Origin: Bacteroidota bacterium | GTDB lineage: Bacteria; Bacteroidota; Bacteroidia; Chitinophagales; LD1 | DNA: 64,000 nucleotides | Direction of reading: 5' to 3' | Assembly (NCBI GenBank): GCA_016722375.1 | Contig: JADKJG010000005.1 | Coordinates: forward strand, 62,001-126,000 | Shown: one piece after another, positions 9,495 through 19,004 of the stretch | Position numbering within the stretch: the stretch's first letter is position 1 | Layout of the letters: each line of letters opens with the position of its first letter | Program-made: the position numbers and the translations under genes | The notes under the pieces: generated by a model | What the model saw: the letters and a program-made list of their open reading frames with translations, nothing else | Told to the model about the DNA's origin: nothing | The model's database searches: none

Positions 9495-10082
9495 TTAGGC
9501 TCCTTCCATCATCCTCGCCACATATTTTCCGATGATGTCAAACTCAAGGTTCACTAGTGAACCGATTTTGACATGCTTAATATTAGTGTGATTATAGGTA
9601 TAAGGAATAATAGCGACTTTGAAGGTATTGCGAGAAGCATCAAAGGCGGTGAGACTGATACCATTGATACAAATAGAACCTTTCTCCACTACCAGATTCT
9701 GCACAGAAGGCAGGTATTTGAATTGATATATCCAACTTCCATTTTGATTTTCTACCGCCAAACATTCTCCGCACTGGTCAACGTGTCCCTGCACAATATG
9801 CCCGTCTAAACGTTCACCTACTTTAGTACAGCGTTCCAGATTCAAGTTGTCACCAATTTTTAGTGTCCCCAGATTACTTTTCCTCAGCGTTTCATCAATA
9901 GCTGTGACCCGATGGGTTCTGCCTTTCACTTCAACAACAGTCAGACAAACACCGTTGTGTGAAACGCTCTGATCAATTTTCAGTTCTTCGGAAATCGGCG
10001 ATTCAATAATCAAATCAACATTGCTTCCGGCTTTCTCCAGATGTATCACCTTTCCGATAACCTCAATGATTCCTGTGAACAT
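9495..10082 (-). CDS. ribE: riboflavin synthase alpha chain
   Basis: 195 residues, the usual length, with the tandem lumazine-binding fold. The N-terminal MFTGIIEVIG signature is present, followed by SVSHNGVCLTVV in repeat one (~residues 40-51) and KGSICINGISLTAFD in repeat two (~136-150). The linker GHIVQGHVDQCG carries the conserved GH.V.GHVD motif. It dismutates two 6,7-dimethyl-8-ribityllumazine to riboflavin. It lies 70 bp from the YbhN-like gene and 9 bp downstream of the large CHU_C protein. Confidence 0.96.
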   Translation of the reverse strand: MFTGIIEVIGKVIHLEKAGSNVDLIIESPISEELKIDQSVSHNGVCLTVVEVKGRTHRVTAIDETLRKSNLGTLKIGDNLNLERCTKVGERLDGHIVQGHVDQCGECLAVENQNGSWIYQFKYLPSVQNLVVEKGSICINGISLTAFDASRNTFKVAIIPYTYNHTNIKHVKIGSLVNLEFDIIGKYVARMMEGA

Positions 10083-10091
10083 TGACTGGTT

Positions 10092-12896
10092 CTACTTTCC
10101 CCTTATTAAATGAATAAACCCGCCACCCTTTTTCTGTCCGCTTAATGGCTGTTGTATCAATCCTCCGAGGCGCTGCTCAAAATAATACCCGGCATAGAGA
10201 TAAACTCCTTCGCTCAACTCTTTACCAGTCTTTTGGTCGCGTCCATCCCAATTGATTTCTGGATCGGTCGTTTCAAATACTTTTTCGCCCCAACGATTAT
10301 AAATCTTCATTTCAATTTTAGAAACAAACCGGTAAGGCTTGAAGGGTCGGAACCAATCATTGTTTCCATCTCCGTTTGGAGTGAAGGTGTTCGGCAATAT
10401 ATAATAGGGACAATTGTCCATACAGAACACATTGCTATAAGCACTTTCATTTCCCGCCCGATCAACAGCCGTGACGGCATAACATCCAGCCAGATTATCC
10501 GCCTGAATATGCTGAAAAGTGGTATCCTCTCTGCTACCGGTACTATCAATGCGAACCATATTGGAAGAATCGCTACCATAATAAATATAGAAATGATGGA
10601 TTTGATTCGAGCAGGGATCATTTTGTGTTATCCAGACAAGGCGATTTACATATTCCTCCGTTGTCCAAGATTGTTCCAAATGAAGTTCGCAGTCATTGGT
10701 AACACTGAGAACCGGCGGACAAGGCGGTGTAGTATCTACCGGAATTTGACAATCCTCCTCCGATAAATTGATCAGAGGCGCAGGAAGAAATGCCGAACCA
10801 TAATGCCCATATCCCTTTATAAAATAACAGTAGAGTGAATCATTGATGAGTCCGGTATCAGCAAAAGTATGCGTGTAAGAAACGGCGATAGAATCATACA
10901 GAGATGTTAGTTTATTCAACTTGAAAATGGCAAAGCTATCATTGATCCAAGGCACTTGCTCGCCCCAGGTCAGATTGAGTGCCTGATCTGATGCAAGTAC
11001 ATCCAAAAAAATGGAGGACGCAGTAGCTGTAGCGCCAACAGTATCGTTGTTTGAATAAAATAATATCCGATAGCTCCACGAAGTTGTTTTGGTATCCAGT
11101 AAAGAATCCACAAATACCGTATCATTCAAAGCAGCAAAGGAGGCGGCATCGGGAGTGCTGTGAATCATAATGGGGCTAGAAAAGCTAGAGCCATTACTCC
11201 GGTAAACATCAAACCGGTAAGGTGGAGGGAATAGTATAGTGTCCAAGTTTATTCCTCCGGCTAATGGCTTTGTCCAACGCACGAATACCTTTCCATCGGT
11301 TATATCTGTTTCCAAAATACTTACATTGATAATCACCGGTACGTTGATCGGCATAAACACGCAGGCTTCATTCGATGCTATACTTTGCTGCAAATCAAAC
11401 TTGAGCGCCTCCAATCCATTCGGCGGTAGTTTATAGAATTCGGCTACCACCCGGTAGCTATACTCCTGTCCTACCACAGTCGTGTTGTCGCGATAGGTAT
11501 ATGCTTGAATATTATTGGTTGTGAGTTGGGTATATCCTCTTCCTGCCAAGCCGGTTTCACAATACTCAGGCTCGAAAGGGTCGCATCCAGTTTTTTTCCA
11601 AATAGAAAAGCCTCTGAAATAAGGGGAGGAAGCACAGATGTAGGGATTGTCCCAAGTCAGCGTTACTCCGTTTTTATCCGCCAATGCTTTCAGATTCTCC
11701 ACCGGTGGAGGAATCACGCGAATCATCCAGGGTTTCAAATCCACCAGATTGGCTGCATTAGCACCGCCCGGGCCAGAAAGAGTATAGTTATCAGCCGCCC
11801 GAAATAAGACCATGTATGGCTGCACCTGAATATGGTCGCAGGTGGTGTACCATCTGAAACTACCATTAGCCGGATTTCCCGGCGTCGTACTGAACTTTGC
11901 CGGAGAGACCGCCACGCGAAACGGACCTCCATCTGCTGAAAGCGTCACGGTTTGTCCTGTATTTCTATCTCGTGCGGTTATCTGCGCCAGCAGGGTGTCG
12001 CCAGCCCGAATGCACGTATCGGGAATCAGGGCAAGTTGTGGCGGGTCGTTATTCTGATTCAATACAATAATCTGCATATCCCGTTCCAGCGTTCCAATAT
12101 TGATTCCCTGTCGGTATTCATGAATCACGAAGGCGATATTGAAAATGCCTTGTTGACAAGGCACCGCCCAAATAATCTGTCCGGTGAACCGATTCATTTG
12201 AAAAAGATTATCCGGTCGTCCCGCCGCGCGACAAAACTGGTCTGGATAAACATAAAGCGGCACCTGCGCATTGACGTTCTGCAACGGGGGCATTAGTTCA
12301 AAAATCAAACTGTCACCATCCGGATCTACCGCCAATGGATTGTGATAGAAAGTGTCGTTGACGTTGGCATAGTCTATCGGTGGATAGTAAAGAATAGGCG
12401 AAGAGTTAAACCCTATATTAGCAAGGTCGGTCGGAAATTTGACCGTGTCTTCGAGATAGAAAGGAACATTGACCGAATTGGACATGTTCACAATGCTTTC
12501 CATCCGGTTTTGGTCGTAAAAGTTGATGATATAATAGCGGTTCGGTGGCGGCGGCGCTCCGGGATATTGATGCTCGCCGACGTAAACATTCTTCTTAATG
12601 TCATCCGCTACAAAAACTCCATCAGGCACTCCGTTGGGTGGATTGACATCCGGCCCGTTTCTCCGCACCAGATAAGAACGAGAGCCGTCGCCCCAGGTAA
12701 TGTCAATAGTATCTCGGTCAGCCAAATTGCTGGGCGAACTCCACTTAGAATACGTGATGACTGTTGCTTCTATCCGATAGTTTCCAACGACTCTATAAAG
12801 AATTTCTCCGGCGCGGTAGTGTGTAGCAAAAACCATCTGTACGCCACTGAACAAAAGCAGGGAAAGAAGAAAGTATGGTTTTTTTAAAAAGATCAT
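10092..12896 (-). CDS. large secreted protein with FN3-like domains and a T9SS CHU_C C-terminal domain
   Basis: 934 residues. A signal peptide ends near residue 24 (VFATHYRAGEI, a start shared by many T9SS cargo proteins). The body contains Ig/FN3-like beta modules (for example PPVENLKALADKNGVTLTWDNPYI and later INVSILETDITDGKVFVRWTKP). The last ~95 residues are the gliding-motility-associated C-terminal domain: PNTFTPNGDGNNDWFRPF, KIYNRWGEKVFET, INWDGR, SEGVYLYAGYYF. That domain directs export through the type IX system, whose translocon sprA lies in this window. It is probably a cell-surface adhesin or scaffold. The target is unknown. Confidence 0.88.
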   Translation of the reverse strand: MIFLKKPYFLLSLLLFSGVQMVFATHYRAGEILYRVVGNYRIEATVITYSKWSSPSNLADRDTIDITWGDGSRSYLVRRNGPDVNPPNGVPDGVFVADDIKKNVYVGEHQYPGAPPPPNRYYIINFYDQNRMESIVNMSNSVNVPFYLEDTVKFPTDLANIGFNSSPILYYPPIDYANVNDTFYHNPLAVDPDGDSLIFELMPPLQNVNAQVPLYVYPDQFCRAAGRPDNLFQMNRFTGQIIWAVPCQQGIFNIAFVIHEYRQGINIGTLERDMQIIVLNQNNDPPQLALIPDTCIRAGDTLLAQITARDRNTGQTVTLSADGGPFRVAVSPAKFSTTPGNPANGSFRWYTTCDHIQVQPYMVLFRAADNYTLSGPGGANAANLVDLKPWMIRVIPPPVENLKALADKNGVTLTWDNPYICASSPYFRGFSIWKKTGCDPFEPEYCETGLAGRGYTQLTTNNIQAYTYRDNTTVVGQEYSYRVVAEFYKLPPNGLEALKFDLQQSIASNEACVFMPINVPVIINVSILETDITDGKVFVRWTKPLAGGINLDTILFPPPYRFDVYRSNGSSFSSPIMIHSTPDAASFAALNDTVFVDSLLDTKTTSWSYRILFYSNNDTVGATATASSIFLDVLASDQALNLTWGEQVPWINDSFAIFKLNKLTSLYDSIAVSYTHTFADTGLINDSLYCYFIKGYGHYGSAFLPAPLINLSEEDCQIPVDTTPPCPPVLSVTNDCELHLEQSWTTEEYVNRLVWITQNDPCSNQIHHFYIYYGSDSSNMVRIDSTGSREDTTFQHIQADNLAGCYAVTAVDRAGNESAYSNVFCMDNCPYYILPNTFTPNGDGNNDWFRPFKPYRFVSKIEMKIYNRWGEKVFETTDPEINWDGRDQKTGKELSEGVYLYAGYYFEQRLGGLIQQPLSGQKKGGGFIHLIRGK

Positions 12897-13019
12897 CTTA
12901 TAAAAAGAAGCGCACTCATTGAAACAAAGGTTAGGGTGTATGATTCGGGATGCTTAGATATTGATACATGAGCAACCATTCCGATTCAGGGCTTTTATCT
13001 TTCCCCTAATTAAGCAATA

Positions 13020-13532
13020 CTATCCCTTAATACCTATCTTACTCCTACTCGTCATAATGTCGCGGTCAAAAAGATATAAGCCGCTCTTATCAGAACCTAT
13101 CATATCCAGTTTCTCGTTCAGGCGGCGCGCCAGTCTTTCTTCCTCAATCTGCTCTGCCACATACCATTGCAGGAAATTATGTGTGGCATAATCTTTTCCA
13201 TGCAAGGAAATATCTACCAGTTCATTAATGCTTCCAGAAACAGTGATTTCATTTTTCAGAAAGGTTTCAAAAGCCTTTTTCAGCGAGATGAATTTCAGCG
13301 CTGGTTGCTTCAAGGCAGGAATGACGGCATTGCCTCCGCGCTCGTTCACAAACCGAATCAACTTCATCATGTGCAGGCGCTCTTCTTCTGATTGCATGTA
13401 AAAGAACTCACTGACCCCTTCCAGCCCCGGCTGCACGTCGGCCCAAGAGGCTATTCCAAGATAGACCTGTGAAGAGTCTGCCTCGTGGGATATTTGTTTG
13501 TTTAAAGCTGCTTCGATTTTTTTCGTCAACAT
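13020..13532 (-). CDS. ferritin
   Basis: 170 residues, all-helical, with ferroxidase-type ligands: E18 in SHEADSSQVYLGIASWAD (EAxSSxxYL), E50 and H53 in SEEERLHMMK (EExxHxxK), and the late QIEEERLARRLNEKLDMIG helix (EQxEEE). It is closest to prokaryotic non-haem ferritin FtnA, an iron store forming 24-mers. Divergent from the kdpD-like gene with a 225-bp intergenic region that contains a perfect palindrome. Confidence 0.92.
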   Translation of the reverse strand: MLTKKIEAALNKQISHEADSSQVYLGIASWADVQPGLEGVSEFFYMQSEEERLHMMKLIRFVNERGGNAVIPALKQPALKFISLKKAFETFLKNEITVSGSINELVDISLHGKDYATHNFLQWYVAEQIEEERLARRLNEKLDMIGSDKSGLYLFDRDIMTSRSKIGIKG

Positions 13533-13663
13533 ATAATTGGTTTTTTATGAAATTCGAAATTAAGATTTCCCTGTGATACCGTACAGGAAAGGATTCCAAA
13601 TTTAACCATTATTCTTCATGTCACTCGGAATATTGGAATTAAGTTTTGTAATGCTCCTCTGAA

Positions 13664-13679
13664 TAGATGGCGCCATCTA
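13664..13679. promoter_or_regulatory. 16-bp perfect palindrome between ferritin and kdpD-like genes
   Basis: TAGATGGCGCCATCTA is a perfect 16-bp dyad without a loop, the size of a dimeric-regulator operator. It lies ~130 bp upstream of the ferritin start and ~80 bp upstream of the kdpD-like start. No known operator consensus is claimed. Confidence 0.3.
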
Positions 13680-13757
13680 AGTTAAGAACGGCCTTTATAA
13701 AATCTTTATAGGACTTTTCGATTCTTTTATACATTATTTATAATATCAAGTCTACTT

Positions 13758-14858
13758 TTGCAACGTAATTCAAACATCTTGTCAAGGTTTCTTTTCAATC
13801 GTCCGCAGAAATCAACCCAATACCTCGTCAGTATTATCTCGATAGTATTGGTAGTAGCTGTCGGCTACACTACTTATGATTTTATCGGTTACCAGATTAT
13901 TGCCTTTGCATTACTGGTAACGGTATCTGTCTTGGCAATGTTCTATGATATTATCCCGGTTCTGCTTTCAGCGTTTTTAAGTGCCCTGCTATGGGACTTT
14001 CTTTTTATTCCACCTCGTTATACTTTTTCAGTTGGTTCTACCCAAGATCGGATCATGCTGGTTACTTACTTCATTATTGCTTTAGTGAACGGGGTATTGA
14101 CTTATAAAATCCGGCAGGTGGAAAAGGAAGCTAGAGACAAAGAAGAGAAAGCAAATGCGGTTAAATTCTACAATACACTATTGAACTCTCTGTCGCATGA
14201 GTTGCGCACCCCTATTACTACCATTATTGGTGCTTCAGATAATCTTCAATCAGAAAATGAAAAATTTTCGGAGGAAAATAAAACCCAACTAGTGCATGAA
14301 ATATCTAGGGCGGCATTAAGGCTAAACGAGCAAGTCGAAAATCTGTTGAATATGTCGCGAATTGAGTCCGGATTACTAAAACCTAAAAAAGACTGGTGCG
14401 ACGTGAATGAGATTATATATGCTGCATTGAAGCTGGCAGCAATTAATCTTCGCCATCATAAAGTAAATGTCCATATCCCCGAAAATTTTCCTCTGTTTCA
14501 ACTTGATTTTGTGTGGATGGAACAAGCGCTTTTTAATCTGGTTAATAACGCCGGACTATACACACCGGAGAATACTGTTATCAGCATCAAGGCGACCACC
14601 AGAGAGGATAAACTGATTATCACCATATCAGATAATGGAAAAGGGTTTCCTGATAATGAAATCAACAAGGTGTTCGATAAATTTTATCGGCTTCAGGGAG
14701 CCAAATCTGGTGGCACCGGCTTGGGTTTATCTATTGTCAAAGGTTTTGTAGAAGCACATGACGGCATAGTGTGGGTAGAAAATTCGGTTTTGGGCGGCGC
14801 ACGGTTCACTATTGAAATTCCGGCGAAACATTCCTATCCTAAACTTACTGAAAAATGA
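13758..14858 (+). CDS. KdpD-like sensor histidine kinase lacking the KdpD/USP sensory domains
   Basis: 366 residues from a TTG start. Four hydrophobic helices (~20-115) form a DUF4118 domain as in KdpD (IIPVLLSAFLSALLWDFLFIPP). HisKA follows, with H147 in SLSHELRTPI, then HATPase_c: N box LVNNAG, G1 DNGKGFP, G2 GGTGLGLSIV. Classic KdpD is about 900 residues with N-terminal KdpD and universal-stress domains. These are absent here, a short form also seen in other Bacteroidota. Its last four bases overlap the response regulator start, so the pair is translationally coupled. The Kup gene downstream suggests a role in K+ homeostasis. Confidence 0.85.
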   Translation: MQRNSNILSRFLFNRPQKSTQYLVSIISIVLVVAVGYTTYDFIGYQIIAFALLVTVSVLAMFYDIIPVLLSAFLSALLWDFLFIPPRYTFSVGSTQDRIMLVTYFIIALVNGVLTYKIRQVEKEARDKEEKANAVKFYNTLLNSLSHELRTPITTIIGASDNLQSENEKFSEENKTQLVHEISRAALRLNEQVENLLNMSRIESGLLKPKKDWCDVNEIIYAALKLAAINLRHHKVNVHIPENFPLFQLDFVWMEQALFNLVNNAGLYTPENTVISIKATTREDKLIITISDNGKGFPDNEINKVFDKFYRLQGAKSGGTGLGLSIVKGFVEAHDGIVWVENSVLGGARFTIEIPAKHSYPKLTEK

Positions 14859-15535
14859 ACAACGCTGAAATATTAGTGATAGATGATGAAGCCGCTATCA
14901 TCAAGTTGCTGGAAATTACCCTGCAATCCAATGGCTACAAGATTCACTCGGCGGAAACCGCAAAAGCAGGTTTAATAGCTGCCGCAAACCATCCACCTGA
15001 TTTAATACTGCTTGACATCGGGCTGCCAGATGCCAGCGGACATGAAACTTTGGAGAAGCTAAGAGAGTGGTACAACAAACCAATTATCATCTTGTCGGTG
15101 CAGAGCAGTGAAGAAGATATTGTGAAAGCACTGGATAACGGAGCGGACGATTATTTAGTGAAACCATTTCGCACCGGAGAGTTATTGGCGCGCATCCGTT
15201 CCGCACTGCGTAAAAACACAGAAGAATCCGAATCGGTTATTAATCTGGGTGATCTTTCTCTAGACTTAATCGCAAGAACGGTGAAAAAAAATAATGAGGT
15301 GCTGAAATTAACAGGCACTGAATATAGTCTGCTGACCTTGCTGATGAAAAATGAAGGAAAGGTAATGATACACCAGTATCTGCTCAAGCAGGTATGGGGC
15401 CCCCAATATGTTCATGAATCACAATACCTGAGGGTGTTTATTGCACAACTAAGAAAAAAAATAGAAACCGACCCTAACCGACCAGAGTACATTATTACAG
15501 AGTCGGGGGTAGGCTATCGGTTTGCTGGAAGATAA
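14855..15535 (+). CDS. KdpE-like response regulator (OmpR/PhoB class)
   Basis: 226 residues. Receiver domain with acidic pocket DD at 10-11, phosphoacceptor D54 (LILLDIGLPD) and the conserved Lys in DDYLVKPF. The C-terminal winged helix (~130-226) contains LTGTEYSLLTLLMKNEGKVMIHQYLLKQVWG and a final GVGYRF. It overlaps the kinase gene by 4 bp. The most economical reading is control of kup, which follows 290 bp downstream, but the target site is not identifiable. Confidence 0.9.
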   Translation: MNNAEILVIDDEAAIIKLLEITLQSNGYKIHSAETAKAGLIAAANHPPDLILLDIGLPDASGHETLEKLREWYNKPIIILSVQSSEEDIVKALDNGADDYLVKPFRTGELLARIRSALRKNTEESESVINLGDLSLDLIARTVKKNNEVLKLTGTEYSLLTLLMKNEGKVMIHQYLLKQVWGPQYVHESQYLRVFIAQLRKKIETDPNRPEYIITESGVGYRFAGR

Positions 15536-15620
15536 ATCAAAACCATAATTATAGTTTATGAATTCGACGAAAATATCGGAATGAAACCCTCTGACCCCAG
15601 CAGCAGGAGCACAACTGCCT

Positions 15621-15818
15621 TTGATTTCTACTTGTTTGTGTTATCTGCTAAACGGCTTAATCGCTTTTTATATCGAGTTCGCAAACCAAAATACTAGCAT
15701 GATTAACTTCTCAGGATGCGAAGGGAATACTTCTCCCAGCGGCGACCCCGTGTACTTTACGGCCGATCTTGTCAAGGACGAAAACCGGATTATTCTTTCC
15801 ACCATAGTTAGATTTTAA
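15621..15818 (+). pseudogene. C-terminal remnant of an outer-membrane porin
   Basis: The frame ending at 15818 encodes LIAFYIEFANQNTS, then GDPVYFTADLVKDENRIILSTIVRF. This is an alternating hydrophobic/polar strand pair ending in a C-terminal Phe, the signature of an outer-membrane beta-barrel terminus. There is no start codon with a signal peptide. The preceding 80 bp gives similar porin-like text only in another frame (IGMKPSDPSSRSTTAFDFY). A porin gene beside kdp genes is common in this phylum, so this looks like the decayed tail of one. Homology is inferred, not searched. Confidence 0.45.
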
Positions 15819-15825
15819 AAAGCAA

Positions 15826-17778
15826 ATGAACGATAGTCAAAAAGGAAGTCCCACCAAACTTACGACCGCAGGCATTCTCATCACACTTGGAATAATATAT
15901 GGCGATATAGGGACCTCTCCTATCTATGTACTGAACGCGATTGTAAGCGGGCATTCCATTTCAAAGGAACTGGTGTATGGTGGCATCTCTTGTGTTTTCT
16001 GGACCTTGCTTATCATCACTACGTTCAAATATATATTCCTTGCGCTCAATGCTGATAACCGGGGCGAAGGTGGCATCTTTGCTCTTTATGCGCTCATAAG
16101 GCGATATAAAATTAAATGGACCATTTTCCCAGCTATTATAGGATGTGCCTCGTTGATTGCTGATGGATTTATCACACCGCCCATTTCCATCTCTTCTGCC
16201 ATTGAAGGGTTAAAAATTCTTGATCCTGATATTCCAACTGTACCGATTGTACTGATCATTATTTTCGGGCTCTTTCTTTTTCAACAATTCGGCACTCGGA
16301 TTGTGGGCGGAATTTTCGGTCCGGTGATGCTCATTTGGTTTACGATGATTGGTATCTTTGGCCTGATAGAGATATGGCAATTTCCCTCTGTACTGGCAGC
16401 GCTGAATCCCTATTATGCCTTTCATTTGCTGCTGAAATATCCGGGGGGATTTTGGTTGCTGGGAGCAGTATTTCTCTGCACCACCGGTGGCGAAGCTTTG
16501 TATTCTGACCTCGGCCACTGTGGCAAACAAAATATCCGTATCAGTTGGACTTATGTTCTACTCATGCTATTACTCTGTTACTTTGGACAATCTGCACATC
16601 TGCTGCGTCTCTTCAATGGCCAGACATGGCCAGAAGGACACTCTACTTTCTTTTCAATGATGCCCAAATGGTTTCTTCCGGTGGGCATTACGGTTACCAC
16701 GTTGGCTACGATCATTGCTTCGCAAGCGCTGATATCTGGTTGTTTTACTTTGGTGAACGAGGCGATGAAACTTCGCTTATGGCCCAATCTGAAAGTGATT
16801 TTCCCAACCGCCTTTCAAGGCCAAATGTATATCCCGGCAATCAACTGGTTTTTATGTGCCGGTTGTCTGGCAGTCGTATTGATATTTCGCGAATCCGGCA
16901 ATATGGAGGCAGCCTATGGATTGGCTATCACTATCAATATGTTGATGACCACTATTTTGCTTACGTATTTGATGTATGTACAGCGACGACCTGGCCTTTT
17001 TACTTGGGGTATATCGGCATTGTTCATCTCCATCGAACTATCATTTTTTGTTTCTAACCTGAAGAAATTTGAACACGGAGGATGGTTCACATTCACCATT
17101 GCGGTGGCTTTATTTTTCGGCATGTGGATTTTCTATAAAGCAAGACAACTACGCAAAAAGCATATTGAGTTTGTAGAAATAGGACAGCACGTCAATGCGA
17201 TAAAGGAGTTGATGTCGGATGATTCTATTCCGCGCGAAGCCAACAATCTTGTGTATATGAGCATGGCGAACGATAAAAGCCATATTGATTCCAACATCAT
17301 CTATTCCATCTTTCGCAAACGACCGAGGCGCGCGGACATTTACTGGTTCATTCATGTCGAAATAACGAATGAACCTTACGGGGCTTCCTACATGGTGGAT
17401 ACGATTGTTTCGCGAAGAATATTTTTTGTGCGGCTCTCTTTCGGCTTCAAAGTGGAACACAAAGTCAACCTGATGTTCAACCAGATTGTGGAAGAAATGG
17501 TGCAAAACGGTGAAGTGGATGAAGTATCCCATTACCCATCGTTGCGCAAATTCAATATGCCAGCCGACTTTAAATTTATCCTGCTCAACAGCCGGGTGGC
17601 GATTGATGATGCTTTAACTCCTTATGAACAGTTCATCATCAAGGGCTACCGTTTTATCAAAAGCATCTCTCTATCAGCAGCCGAAGATTTTGGCTTGGAG
17701 TTAACCAATGTAGAAGAAGAAACGGTACCCATCCGCATTGCGCCTTCCACCAAAATTGATTTGGAAAGGGTGAAATAA
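15826..17778 (+). CDS. kup: Kup-family potassium uptake protein
   Basis: 650 residues. Twelve transmembrane helices lie in residues ~10-440, followed by a ~200-residue cytoplasmic domain. Signatures: LTTAGILITLGIIYGDIGTSPIYVL (residues ~8-32, the GxxYGDIGTSPLY motif), RGEGGIFALYALIRR, DGFITPPISISSAIEGL, and GGEALYSDLGHCG. Kup transports K+ with protons across the inner membrane. With the KdpDE-like pair it forms a K+ module without KdpFABC in the window. Confidence 0.95.
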   Translation: MNDSQKGSPTKLTTAGILITLGIIYGDIGTSPIYVLNAIVSGHSISKELVYGGISCVFWTLLIITTFKYIFLALNADNRGEGGIFALYALIRRYKIKWTIFPAIIGCASLIADGFITPPISISSAIEGLKILDPDIPTVPIVLIIIFGLFLFQQFGTRIVGGIFGPVMLIWFTMIGIFGLIEIWQFPSVLAALNPYYAFHLLLKYPGGFWLLGAVFLCTTGGEALYSDLGHCGKQNIRISWTYVLLMLLLCYFGQSAHLLRLFNGQTWPEGHSTFFSMMPKWFLPVGITVTTLATIIASQALISGCFTLVNEAMKLRLWPNLKVIFPTAFQGQMYIPAINWFLCAGCLAVVLIFRESGNMEAAYGLAITINMLMTTILLTYLMYVQRRPGLFTWGISALFISIELSFFVSNLKKFEHGGWFTFTIAVALFFGMWIFYKARQLRKKHIEFVEIGQHVNAIKELMSDDSIPREANNLVYMSMANDKSHIDSNIIYSIFRKRPRRADIYWFIHVEITNEPYGASYMVDTIVSRRIFFVRLSFGFKVEHKVNLMFNQIVEEMVQNGEVDEVSHYPSLRKFNMPADFKFILLNSRVAIDDALTPYEQFIIKGYRFIKSISLSAAEDFGLELTNVEEETVPIRIAPSTKIDLERVK

Positions 17779-17921
17779 GAACACACATCTGTATATCCTA
17801 TTTATGCCATCCTATTGGCAACAGAAAAAAAATCAACCGGGAGGAGCGATCTATTTGTATTTTGATGTATGCTTTTGTAATGATTAAGGCATTTTTGTAG
17901 CGGAGCAGCCCTCCAGCTATC

Positions 17922-18173
17922 TTGCACACTTCTTGAGCGAAGCTGCACACATTTTTAGTGAACACTCCCATCGGCGGACTATTCTAAGCGTTTCACATAA
18001 AACCTTAGCTGTTTTGCACAAAACGCTATCTGTCTTGGTGCATTCATTGTCTGTTTTGGTCAAAACGCGAGGTGTTTTGTATAGAACCATCGGTGTTTGC
18101 CTCAAAACGCATAGTGCTTGGTACAAAATAGTATCTGTTTGCATCAAAACGGCGCAAACACCTTGTCTGTCAG
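17922..18173. repeat. array A: 12 degenerate 21-bp units with internal dyads
   Basis: From 17922 to 18173 the sequence divides into 12 consecutive units of exactly 21 bp (unit starts 17922, 17943, ... 18153). The best-conserved units (18006, 18048, 18090, 18132) share CTGTTTTG, two variable bases, then CAAAACG, so each unit is itself an imperfect inverted repeat. Both strands stay open because 21 is a multiple of three, giving heptad-like translations (LxKTxxV on −), but there is no start, ribosome site or codon bias arguing for a protein. It fills the gap between kup and the PAP2 gene. Confidence 0.85.
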
Positions 18174-18218
18174 GCACTTTACTTTATTTTTACGATTACA
18201 ACGAAATGTAAAGAACAA

Positions 18219-19004
18219 TTGAGTTTCATCAAAGCTGAGTTAATCGCGCTTTTTCTAATCATCCATTCCTGCCTACTCTGTTTTGGGCAGCAAAACAATT
18301 CGCCCTATCGCATAACTTCTGAAATGGAGCTCACTCTTGGGATAGGAACCATAGTGCTGGCCAGCGGTTCTTATGTGATAGGCGACGCATTCAGTTTGCC
18401 TTCTAAACAATCCATCTTATTACTGGACCGTGCCGATGTAAATCGTTTTGATCGGGGCGCAACTTATAACACTTCAAAAAGCGCGAGATATATTAGCGAT
18501 ATTACTGATTATGCGGCCTTATCCCTGCCCTTGTTCCATTTGATTTCAAAGAATTCCAGACGCGATTTTGGGAAGATTGTAATAATGAGTGCCGAAACAA
18601 TGCTTGCCTCTACAGCCCTGACGCTGCTATTCAAAAATTCGATACACCGTCCTCGTCCTCTGATGTACAATCCTAATGTTCCAATTGAAAGCAAGTGGAA
18701 GAAGGACAACTATCGGTCTTTCTTTTCTGGACATACCGCTCAAACTGCCGCGATGAGTTTTTTCTTTGCACAAACATTTTCAGATTATCATCCTCGTTCA
18801 AAATGGAAGCCAGTGATTTGGTCTGCCTGCGCTGCTCTTCCCGTTTTGACAGGAGTGATGCGCTATGAAGCAGGAAAACATTATTGGACGGATGTGATTA
18901 CCGGCTATGCAGTGGGAGCGTTGGTGGGTGTTGGAATCCCGTACTTACACAGAGTCGGAATGAAAAAGAAAAAAGAGAAACTTGATTCTGCTATTCTGAA
19001 ATAA
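18219..19004 (+). CDS. PAP2-family membrane-associated phosphatase
   Basis: 261 residues from a TTG start (an ATG at 18206 is followed at once by a stop). A signal peptide or anchor ends near CFGQQ. The three PAP2 motifs are present: KNSIHRPRP (KxxxxxxRP, ~residues 133-141), SGHT (~166-169) and RYEAGKHYWTD (RxxxxxHxxxD, ~217-227). Such enzymes dephosphorylate undecaprenyl pyrophosphate or phosphatidic-acid-type lipids on the outer leaflet or in the periplasm. Its tail overlaps the convergent OmpA remnant by 14 bp. Confidence 0.88.
   Translation: MSFIKAELIALFLIIHSCLLCFGQQNNSPYRITSEMELTLGIGTIVLASGSYVIGDAFSLPSKQSILLLDRADVNRFDRGATYNTSKSARYISDITDYAALSLPLFHLISKNSRRDFGKIVIMSAETMLASTALTLLFKNSIHRPRPLMYNPNVPIESKWKKDNYRSFFSGHTAQTAAMSFFFAQTFSDYHPRSKWKPVIWSACAALPVLTGVMRYEAGKHYWTDVITGYAVGALVGVGIPYLHRVGMKKKKEKLDSAILK

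Noticed and set aside
10152..12887. Long frames opposite the CHU_C gene and opposite sprA
   Set aside because: They are antisense shadows of strongly supported genes with no domain or signal of their own.
17922..18173. CRISPR array (also considered for 34741-35076 and 47228-47479)
   Set aside because: Units are contiguous 21-mers with graded degeneration and no constant repeat separated by unique 30-40-bp spacers. No cas gene is present.
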